From Agitococcus sp. (GTDB lineage: Bacteria; Pseudomonadota; Gammaproteobacteria; Pseudomonadales; Moraxellaceae), in the NCBI GenBank assembly GCA_030646715.1, contig JAUSLJ010000037.1:1-64000 (forward strand): a stretch of 64,000 nucleotides of DNA, written 5' to 3'. This document shows positions 1-11,600 of this stretch, piece by piece. Position numbers and translations under genes: made by a program. Each line of letters opens with the position of its first letter. Position 1 is the stretch's first letter. Below the pieces are notes generated by a model. The model saw only the letters and a program-made list of their open reading frames with translations. It did no database searches and was not told the origin of the DNA.

Positions 1-2650
1 GACCTTGCAATGTAGTAGCAACCGTTTGCAGGACTGTCCCTTGATCGACATCAGTATCGTTACTTAAGACGTTACCTGTTAATAGGGCATTGCTGACGTT
101 GATTGAGCCTGTGTCATTTTGAGTGACCGCAGCATCGTTCAGCCCTGTCACAGTAAAGTCTAGGGTAGAGCCAACGGATACATCACCGTCACCGACTTGA
201 TACGTGAAGCTATCAACGGCAGTTACACCTGCACCCAAGTGCTGGACAGCGGCATTATTCAACTGATAATCATAATGACCCGCAGCATCTAATACCAATG
301 TGCCAAACTGCCCTTGCAGTGTGCTAACTGTTGTCGAGAGTACATCGCCGTGATCAGGGTCACGGTCATTGCTCAAGACATTACCTTGTACATTGGCGGA
401 ATCTTCGCTTACTGTCGTAGCATCGGCAGTGACGATAGGTGTATCGTTACGACCCACAATATTGACTGTCAATGCGCCTGTGACAGGCGTGATGCCATCT
501 GTTGCGGTATAGGTGAATGACTCGCTCAGCGTATCGCCTTCGGCTAAGGCCACTAAATCGGCTTGGTCACTATTCAGGTCATATTGATACGAGCCATCCG
601 CAGATAGACTCAATGTGCCATATTGACCTTGTAGAGTCGTCGCCACAGCCTGTAACACTGTACCTTGATCCACATCATGATCATTCGTTAACACATTACC
701 TGTGATATCCGCATCACCTACGGTTAAAGTCGCATTATCTGCCTCGGCCACAGCAAGGTCATTTAAACCTGTAATTGTCACTTCAATGCTGGAGTAGATA
801 AATACATCGCCGTCCGTTACTTGATAACTGAACTGATCTACTGTTATTTCACCTAATCCTAAATGCTGAGTTGCGGCATCATTTATTTGATACGCATATT
901 GCCCTGTTTGATTCAATACGAACGCACCATATTGCCCCGCTAGGCTGATTGCTGTCGTGGATAACATATCTCCTTGATCAGGATCACGGTCATTGCTGAG
1001 GACATTACCTTGTGCAGTAGCAGTATCTTCATTCAATGTAGCGACATCCGCTGTAACGATGGGTGCATCATTGCGGCCAATAATGCTGACCGTTAACATC
1101 CCCGTGACAGGCGTAAAGCCATCCGTTGCGGTGTAGTTAAACGACTCGCTCAACGTATTGCCTTCAGCTAAAGCCACTAACGCAGGTTGACTGCTGTTCA
1201 AGGCATATTGATACGAACCGTCATCGGATAGCGTCAAGATGCCGTACTGACCTTGTAAGTTTGTGGCTACTGTCTGCAATACCGTGCCTGCATCAATATC
1301 GCTGTCGTTGCGTAGTACATTACCTGTTAACGCTGAATCGCCAACAGTGATAGAGCCACTGTCGGCTTGCGTCATCGCCACATCATTTAGCCCTGTTACG
1401 GTAATCGCTAAACTAGATGCAACACTGAGTGAGCCATCGCTGACTACGGTGTCAAAGTGATCAACTGCTGTTTCACCTAAACCTAAGGACTGCGTCGCTG
1501 CGGTATTTACTTGATAATTGTAATGACCTGTCCCATCCAAAATCAAAGTACCGTACTGACCTTGTAAAGTCGTTGCTGTTGTTGAGAGAACATCGCCTGT
1601 ATCAGGGTCAGTGTCATTGATTAACACATTACCTTGTACACTGAGCGTATCTTCGGTCACGGTGGTCACATCGGCACTGACAATCGGTGCATCGTTATGG
1701 CCAATAATATTGACCGTTAACATTCCTGTGACGGGCGTAATGCCATCCGTTGCGGTATAGGTGAATGACTCGCTCAGTGTATCGCCTTCGGCTAAAGCCA
1801 CTAACGCAGGTTGACTGCTGTTCAAGGCATATTGATACGAGCCGTCAGCGGATAGCGTCAAGATGCCGTACTGACCTTGCAGGGTGTCAGCAAGCGTTTG
1901 CAGGACTGTCCCTTGATCGACATCAGTATCGTTACTTAAGACATTACCTGTTAGTAGGGTATTACCGACGGTGATGGAGCCTGTATCGTCTTGTGTGATG
2001 ACGGCATCGTTCAAACCTGTCACCGTGAAATCTAAATTAGAATCAACAGAGACATCGCCATCACCCACTTGGAATGTAAAGCTATCGACTGTCGTTGCAC
2101 CTACCCCTAAGTATTGGACAGCAGCATTATTCAGCTGATAGTCATAATGACCTGCACTATCCAGTACCAATTTACCGAACTGTCCTTGCAGTGTGCTGGC
2201 CGTTGTAGACAAGACATCCCCTTGATCAGGATCACGGTCATTGCTTAGGACATTTCCTTCTACACTCGTGCTATCTTCATTTAATGTAGTCACGTCAGCC
2301 GTGACAATCGGGGCATCATTACGACCGATAATATTGACTGTCAATGAACCTGTGACGGGCGTGATACCATCCGTTGCGGTATAGGTGAATGATTCACTCA
2401 GTGTATCACCTTCGGCTAAAGCCACTAACGCAGGTTGACTGCTATTCAAGGCATATTGATACGAGCCGTCAGCGGATAGCGTCAAGGTGCCGTACTGACC
2501 TTGCAGGGTGTCAGCCAGCGTTTGCAGGACTGTTCCTTGATCGACATCAGTATCGTTACTTAAGACGTTACCTGTTAATAGGGTATTGCCCACGTTGATA
2601 GAGCCTGTATCATTTTGAGTGACCGCAGCATCGTTCATGCCTGTGACAGT
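1..2650 (-). repeat. Tandem 624-bp VCBS/cadherin-like repeats in the giant RTX gene
   Basis: The coding sequence repeats with an exact 624-bp (208-residue) period; equivalent points fall near 517, 1141, 1765 and 2389. Each unit holds two roughly 104-residue domains, one beginning near GRNDAPIVTAD and the other near GLNDAAVTQ, both containing the GNVLSNDxDxD signature typical of VCBS domains. Four full units lie between about 145 and 2640, and a fifth continues past the window edge. A more diverged pair lies at about 2640-3290. Some units share long identical protein stretches, suggesting recent duplication. Confidence 0.88.
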
Positions 2651-5600
2651 GATCTCTAAATCAGAAGATATGCTCACTAAACCATCCGTGACTTCCACAC
2701 TAAAATGATCATTTACTTGCTGTCCTTGACTCAAGGACTGTAGGCTTTCTGTCTGTGCTTGATAGGCATAGCTACCATCACTATTGAGATGCAACACGCC
2801 GTAAGTGCCGTGCAAATCACCTGCATTTAGTACATTGAGATGGGAGTTGTGATCGACATCACGATCATTCAACAACACATTACCACTGATGGAAACGTCA
2901 TCTTCTAACAGTGATGCGAGATCAGCAGTGACGAGAGGCGCATCATTATGGCCTGTAATACTAAAGGTCAATACGCTTTGGCTACTTTGTACAGGTGTGC
3001 CATTATTGCTAATCAAGAGGGTGATGCTATCGCTCGCTAATTCATTTTCCGATAACACTTGAGCATCCGCACCGTCATGATGAAGGGCATACTGGTAGCT
3101 ACCATCGGCAGCAATATCAAGTACGCCATTCGTCAGTGTGTAGTGGCCAAAATTCGTTATGGATAGCGTATTGCCTGTCGGATCCGTATCGTTGGTAAAA
3201 ACATTACCATTCACTACGACCCGTTGATCTTCGTCTAAGCTCTGTGCATCATCTTGAATGACTAATGCGGGCGTGTCGTTGATTAAACTGGCAATTTCTA
3301 GGACTTGAGCCGAACCGCAGAATTGTAAGGACTCTATGCGTTGCTCGGCATTAATCCAGCCCTGAAGACGAATACTCCCTGCCATGTTGGCAAAGCTGAC
3401 GATTAAGTCGTCACCTTCCTTGGTAAACCTTAAGTCTTGTTGTTGAATATCTTCGGATAAATGTAGGGTGTCTTGACCACCGTCATCGACCACTAAATCA
3501 TCGCCATCACCTGTGTAGTAGACATAGGTATCATCCCCTAAACCGCCATACACTTCATCATCGCCTGCTGCGGCGCGGATGCGGTCATTGCCTTCTTCGG
3601 CATAAATAATATTGTCGTTGGTATTGCCGAGAATCAAGTTATCGAGCGCGTTACCTGATCCTGAAATGACATTTGTTGATAAATACAGATTCTCAAGGTT
3701 GTCGCCTAAATGATAATCATCGACGGTGGTAACCACGGTGTCATGGCCTTCATCAAGCCATTCGATAACGACATCGCCGACTTCCTCGACAAAGTAGACA
3801 TCATTGCCTTCACCACCCACCACGGTGTCATCACCTTCAAGACCAACGATAATATTATTGCCTTGATTTCCGTAGAGTCGCTCACTCTGATAATCACCAA
3901 CAACATTTAAATGATCACTACCAATGAGATGAACTTCTTCGACATAGTCAGGAATCCATAGACTGGCACGGCTATAAACAATGTCGTACCCTTCACTGTC
4001 TGCCTCATACACTTCATTATAGGCTCCATAGTTATCAAACACGCCCGTTAAAACATCTAAAGCCCAGTAATCAATCTCGCCCGAACCTAAACCACAACTA
4101 CCACCAGAGTCCGCAAATACATTAGGAATATGGGTTTGATTGGGGGCAACAAAACCATCAACATAATAAATATCATCGCCTGTACCGCCCTCTAATTTAT
4201 CAATCACGCCATTATCTAATCCGTTGAGCGTGTCATCGCCCTCTTTTCCATATATTTCATCATATCCCTCTCCGCCGAGTAAGGTGTCGTTACCTATTCC
4301 GCCGTCTAGGGTGTCGTTGCCTGCTCCACCGTCTAAAAGGTCATGGCCGATGGCCTCTACGACAATCTCTTCACCTGTCAGTTCATCATAATAGCTGTAA
4401 GGCTCGATTTCATTACCGCCGTAAAGAGAATCGTCACCCTCTCCACCCAGTAAAGTATCGTTACCCGTACCACCATCGAGTGTGTCGTTTCCTATTCCGC
4501 CGTCTAAAAGATCGTTGTTGCTTAAAACAGAGGGGTGAGCCTCAACGATAATCTCCTCACCTGTCAGTTCGTCATAATAGCTGTAAGGCTCTGCTTCATT
4601 ACCGCCGTAAAGAGAGTCATCTCCTTCTCCGCCCAGTAAAGTGTCGTTACCCGTGCCGCCATCGAGGGTGTCGTTTCCTATGCCGCCATCTAATAAATCG
4701 TTGTTACTTAAAACAGGGGTATTCTCAAAATAATGCGGGATGGCGACTTCTCCGCCATATAGGTATTCATAATAAACATAGGGTTCAGCTTCATTACCAC
4801 CGTAAAGCGCGTCATCGCCGTCGCCGCCAAGTAAAACATCGTCACCTGTACCGCCATCGAGTGCGTCATTACCTGCTCCGCCATCCAGCGTGTCATTATT
4901 AGGGCTAACACCCAGCAGTGTTGCCTCTCCCGTTTCTTCGTCAAACTGAACATATAAAGCCTCTTGACCGCCTGTGATGACATCATCACCTGCGCCTCCT
5001 AATAAGAGATCGTCACCCCCTAAGCCATCTAAGGTGTCATCGCCCTCTGCGCCGACTAAGGTGTTATTGCCCGCATTACCATTGATGGTATTATTCAGTT
5101 CATTGCCGATACCTGTTAAATTTGCAGCTAAACCTTGGGTGAAATAGTTATCGCTGAAATACAGATTTTCTAAGCCTTCGGTTAAAACAAAATCAACCGA
5201 GCTGTAGATGCGATCAATCCCTGCGTCTTCCATGGTGTCAACGACTTGATCCCCTAAGGAGTCAACCGTGTAGGTGTCACTGCCACTACCGCCCATCATG
5301 ATGTCGTCGCCCGTGCCACCATTCAGCACGTCATCACCTGTGCCGCCAATCAAAACGTCGTTACCTGTTCCTGCGACTAAATAATCCGAGCTATTACCGC
5401 CATCAAGCGTGTCGTCACCCTCTCCGCCGTAAATATCGTCATAGCCTGCCTGTCCGTACAATTGATTGTTGCCATCATTGCCGTAAATGTCATTATCTAA
5501 GCTGTTGCCGATACCGTTGACATGGGCTGTCCCTGTTAAGGTGAGATTCTCGATAGTCGAGCCGAGTTGATAATCCAGTGCCGTGATTACCGTGTCATCG

Positions 5601-8600
5601 TAGCCAGAATTTTGCCAGTAACCCCAGCCGTAGTTACTCACCCAACGGTCGGGCGATTCGTAAACTTGGTCATTGAGATCATCAACCCTATAAATATCAC
5701 TGCCATCACCGCCTGCCATATAGTCTGCGCCAATACCGCCATCTAAGGTGTCGTTGCTGTATTCTTCTCCGCCATAAAGGGAGTCATTACCTGCACCACC
5801 TAATAAAGAGTCATTGCCGTTGTTACCATACAGTTGGTCGTCGCCTTCGGCACCCATTAAGGTATCGTTATCCTCACCACCAAAGAGAACATCAAGGCCG
5901 AGACCACCGATTAAGCTGTCATTACCCTCTCCGCCTTCTAAACGGTCATCACCGTCATTGCCGAATAGCGTGTCATCACCTTCGTTGCCATCAACAACAT
6001 CGTCCCCTTCTTGACCATTGATCAGATCCTGACCCAAGCCGCCATACACGGTGTCATTGCCTAAACCTGCTTGAATGGTGTTGGCGATAACATCCCATTG
6101 ATTCACATCGGAGAGGCTGTAAATACGGTCTGCATTCTCAGTGCCATGAATAACAACGGCTGATTGGGCAATCACTTGATCTAGCTGGTAAAAGCCATCC
6201 CGTACAAGAAACCCATCTTGGTCAATGAAGCGACTATTAAAGTCGAGGGTATAACCGAGTGAAGCGCGGGGGTTGAGGTTGTTGATGTCGGCAATGACCA
6301 GTGCGGTGGTGCTGGCGATGCCTTGAAGGGTTAATGAATGGCTGGCTAAATCATAGACAATACCCACCGCAGGGGCAAAATGCTCTAAATCAGTGAGTGA
6401 ATAATTCCAAGGGTTGCCGTCCGCGTTTCTAAAAAACGCATCAATGCTTTGTTCCTGATATTCGGCTGAATAACCTGGCATATCTATCCAGCCTGAGTGG
6501 TTGATGTCTTTGATAATCGTGGTTTCGCCTATGTCGGCAAAATAGACATCATTGCCGTCTCCACCCTCTAAAATATCGGTGCCTTGTTGGCCAAATAGTT
6601 GGTCATTGCCATTGCCGCCCATCAATGAGTCGTCGCCTGCATCGCCGATTAAAGCATCGTTGCCGTCACCACCGTCTAGAGTGTCTGCGCCTTCGCCGCC
6701 GCCTAAATGGTCATTACCGTCGCTACCCATCAGCGAGTCGTCGCCTGCATCGCCGATTAAAGCATCATCGCCATCACCGCCATCTAGGGTGTCTGCGCCT
6801 TCGCCGCCGTCTAAATGGTCATTACCCTCGCTACCCATCAGCAAGTCGCCGCCTGCATCGCCGATTAAATCATCATTGCCGTCACCGCCATCTAGGGTGT
6901 CTGCGCCTTCGCCGCCGTCTAAATAGTCATTGCCACTGCCGCCATATAACGCATTATCCGCCGAATTACCGATTAAACTATTCTCTTCGTTGTTGCCATA
7001 ACCCGTGATGGCATCGCTACCTTCGACCAACTCTAGATTTTCAACATGATTCGAGAGGGTGATATTTTCGATAGATGAAAAGACGATATCAGTGCCTGTA
7101 TTTTGCCCTGTAATAGCATCAAGCTTGTCGTCAGTTTCAATGACTTCGGTGATGCTATTGTTGACGTGATAGGTATCGCTACCTAAACCGCCCATCAATT
7201 GATTATGACCCTCTCCGCCGTCTAAAATGTCGTCTCCTTCTCCGCCAAGGAGTAAGTCATTGCCTAGACCGCCCGATAAAACATCGTTGCCTAAACCACC
7301 TTCTAAGGTGTCATCGCCTGCACCGCCATAAACAATGTCATCGCCTGCCAAGGCATCTACATACTCACTACGGGATAGCACTTGGATAATATCATCACCT
7401 GCTGTCCCTAATCGTGTAGTTAGCTCCCTCACTTGCTGATAATCGTAATGATGACCATCTGTCGTGCTAATGACTCCTAATGTGCTATTGCTTTGACCGT
7501 CATCTTTAAAATAATCGACAATGAGAACTTCATTTAGACTTCCTCCGATTTTAACGCGGAGGTCTAAACCTGATTGACTAAAACTAAGATCAGTTGCATT
7601 TGCCTGTAATTGTAATTCGTCGTTTTGTAGGTCTGATCCTGTAATCACATCTAGGCCGCCGCCTTGATTGACGATATAAATGTCAACACCGACTCCTCCG
7701 TTGAGTGTATCTGCGCCTTGTCCACCTATTAAGGTGTCGTCACCTGCCAAACCATTGAGTTGATTACCTCCGTCATTGGCAATCAGGATATTGTTGAGAT
7801 CATTTCCTATTGCGTTGATGGCACTGCCTACTAGGGTTAAATTCTCTACGTTATCGGCTAATTGATAGTCGATAGTGGAAATAACGGTATCATCACCTTC
7901 ATTCGGTTTTTCAATAACGAGGTCAGCTTCGTTATCTATGACGTAGGTATCATCACCTAAGCCACCACTTAAAGTATCCGCACCTAAACCGCCATCAAGT
8001 CGATTATTGCCACTATTGCCGTGTACGTTATTGGCGTGTTGATTCCCTGTGATGTCGGCATTAGCACTGCCTGTTAATAAAGCTCTAGTCGATTGCTCAT
8101 CCAAGATGATGCTGTTATCAGATACTTGCAAACCACTGTAAACCGCCTGGAAATCTTGTGCGCTGTAAATTTGACCGTTAACAGCCCACGTGGCGATAGT
8201 GTTGATATCCAGTTCAATCGTGTCGGCATTAACTCCGTAATACAACAAGCCATTAGCATAACCGAGAGTGTCGAGTGCGATATTGTTGAAGACAACGGTA
8301 TTGTCGTTGCTGGTGTCGATGAGGTGGTCAACGCCATCCCCTGCGTTAAACGTATAAGTATCTGCGCCTGCTCCGCCGATGAGTTCATCGTTACCTAAAC
8401 CGCCTGTTAAGGTGTCGTTACCTTCTCCGCAAGTAAGACTATTATTTAAGTGGTTGCCAATCAGGGTGTCATTGCCTGTGCCTGTGATGGCGGCTTCTAT
8501 CTCAGTTCCATAACCGATAAACGTTTGGCCGTCGGCTAAAATGCTACTTTGTTTTTCGCCAATAAAAGACCAACCGCCTTGATTAAGGTCAACAGTGACA

Positions 8601-11600
8601 TTAGCGGTTTGCTCACTCGCATCAAAGACATCAATCCCTGCGGCATCTGCTAGGTATTTTTCAGTAAAACCGTGTTGGCTATCGCCTGTGTTAATTGCGC
8701 TGTTGACTCCGTATAAATACTGTAAGGCGGCAATATCAAATAATTTTAGCTCGCTGTCGTTGAGTTGGTTATTGCTATAGGACATGACTGTGTTGTTTTG
8801 ATTGTTTTCGGCTTCGGGCAATACGGGTGCTTCAAAGGGGTGTTTTAAGCCAAGGGCGTGACCTATCTCGTGGAGTAATACTTCAAAGCCGTATTGACCT
8901 GCATCAAACGACTCTGCTGTTTTAAACATGGCAGAATTAAGATGTATTTCACCTGTGCCTGAGTTGGCATAACCTGCGGCGGCTCCTGCCTCTCCGCTGG
9001 TTAAGTCGTCTAAAAAGAAGGTGAGGTCAGGGGCATCTGTCGTGGATTTCACAAACTGAATATTAAGGGATGCTGAAAACTTAGCTAAGGCGTGTTCAAT
9101 GGCGGTGAGTTGCTCTTGGGTAAATAGGGTAAAACCCGTTTCTGTGGTGGCTGCGGCGGCAAGGTTGTAAGTAATCGTCGTTTGGCCTTCGGTCTTTTTA
9201 TCCTCTCGACTGACCAAAGCGTCAATAAAATAAGCAACACCTGCGAGCGGATCAGGCGGTAAGTCAAGCACGGCTGGTGGTGGTGCCATGTCAAAGATGT
9301 CGGAGGTTATCCATACCGTGCCGTCGTCAAATTGAAATGACGATATTTCTATTTGCTCAAAGGCGGGGTCAACTTCGTAATGGTTGGAGGTGCTGTGAAC
9401 TTGATAATAACTCTTCACCGTGACTTGATCACCTGTGCCATAACGGATGACTAAATCAGTTCCTACTTTACTGACTTGTGTGACGGCACTGGCATCGAAT
9501 TTAAAATAGGCGATGTTATTGCTGTTGGCGGCTTTCAGGTCGGATAGTTCTTCGGTAATGGTATCTTGGCCATCGCCAATGTTAAAAATATAGGTGTCTG
9601 CGCCTGCTCCGCCATAGAGTAAATCGTTTCCTTTTCCACCTTCTAAAATATCGTCTTCTGATTCGCCGTACAGTTTGTCGTTACCATCGCCGCCTTGTAA
9701 ATAATCGTTGTCTTTGCCACCCATTAAGATGTCTGCGCCTGTACCCCCTAATAGAATGTCATTTCCTGCGCCTGCGCGTAACGCATCATCGTCTGCGCCG
9801 CCATCTAAGTAGTCATTTCCTAAGGTGCTGGAGTCAGCATTTGTATCATCGCCATATAGCTGGTCTTTACCTGTGCCGCCAAACAGGTAATCGTCGCCTT
9901 TTTCTCCGACGAGTTGGTCATCATCGCCATCGCCATAGAGGTAATCACTTCCGCCGCCGCCGAAGATTTGGTCATTATTTGCACCACCATACAACACATC
10001 GCCTTCAAAACGACTCTCATCAGCTAAGGCTGGTGGGGCATTCGTACCCGCTAAATCGAGTAAGTCGCCTGTAATTGTGTCATTGCCTGTGCCGCCATAA
10101 ATGACATCAGACTCATAGCCTCCTGTTAATTTGTCATTCCCTTCTCCGCCGTCAATGAGGTCACGGCCTTCGCCGCCATACGCTTCGTCGTTATTTTTGC
10201 CACCATAAAGCTGGTCACTGCCGCCTCGACCATAGAGTTTGTCATCATCATCATCTCCGTAGAGTACATCAGCATCGCCTCCACCCAAGATAAAGTCATT
10301 GCCGATGCCGCCATGCACTAAGTCTCGGCCTAAAGCACCTATTTCATTGGCATCTAAGTTAGTAATTACCGTGGACATCACTTTCTTGTCACCGTTAACC
10401 ATCATGCCAAACTTGATTTGGGGATAGAGGGTGGCACTCACGACGCCTTCATATTCGACGTAATAGGTATAACTTTTAGTCGCTTCGCTGTATTCTGGGG
10501 TGAAGTAATAATTGACATCAGGGTAGGCGTGGGTTAATTCATCGGTCACGGGACCGACAAGACCCGTCAATGATACGACTTCTGATTTGAAGCGATTAAA
10601 CACGGCTGAACTTAAGATGAGGTCATGGCCTGCGCTGCCATAAATAATGTCTCGACCTTCTCCTCCAAAAATGATGTCATCACCCGCACCGCCATCAATA
10701 AAGTCTCCTTCTTTATCGCCGTTTAGAAAGTCGTTGTCTTCACCGCCATATAGTTTGTCGATGCCAACAGTGCCCGATATAAAATCGTTGCCACCACCGC
10801 CTTGGATATAAGTCTTATTAAATATGATATTGTTTTCGCTGGAACCTACGCTAATATCGTCAGTTGTTGAGATGGTGTAGTCAGGAATCTCGCTAAAATT
10901 CAAACCGAAATCACCTGTCTGAAAATCTTTGATAAAGACGGTGTTATGTAAATCGCCTTCGTCAGAAATGGCCAGTGTCGTGCGGGTACCATCTTCATTA
11001 ACCAGTTTACGTACTTGGTGCTCACCCGTAGTGTTCCACAGGTTTTTCTCTGCATCATAACTGGTGATGGTTAAGGCTATATTATTAAAATTGAGGATGT
11101 TTGAACCGTCACTGTCTTCGATAAGGTCTACGCCATACGGGGAGACAAGGTTGTAGGTATCGTTATCTGCACCACCTTGTAAGTAGTCTGCCCCTTCACC
11201 GCCTTCAAGTATGTCGTTGCCCGCACCGCCGAGTAATACGTCGTTGTTGTTTTCGCCTTTTAAGGTGTCTTCACCTGCACCTGCATCAAGGATGTCATTA
11301 TTGTCACCGCCTTGAAGGGTGTCATTGCCGCCAAACGATTCGAGTATGTCATTGTCTGCCTCACCTTTAAGGGTATCGTTATAGGCAGTTTGTTTGTCGG
11401 CATAAATGAGGTCATTGCCAGTTCCACCTTCGGCAATGTTGAGTAAGCCTTTACCGCCAATTAAGATGTCGTTGCCTTCGTCTCCGAAGAGTTTGTCTTC
11501 GCCTGTACCACCGTGGAGGTAGTCGTTATTTAAACCGCCATGTAATTCGTCGTTGTCGGCCATGCCAAACAATACGTCATTCCCTGAGCCGCCGTTTAGA

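Noticed and set aside
1-2650. CRISPR-like or phage tandem array
   Set aside because: The 624-bp units are coding and in frame; there are no short repeats with unique spacers.
5814-7008. Plus-strand Ser/Pro- and Arg/His-rich frames inside the RTX region
   Set aside because: They are antisense shadows of the GGxGxDxL repeats; composition is explained by the repeat codons and there is no ribosome site.
8074-8398. Two overlapping frames of about 100 codons on both strands within the RTX gene
   Set aside because: They lie within the continuous giant frame and show no family features.
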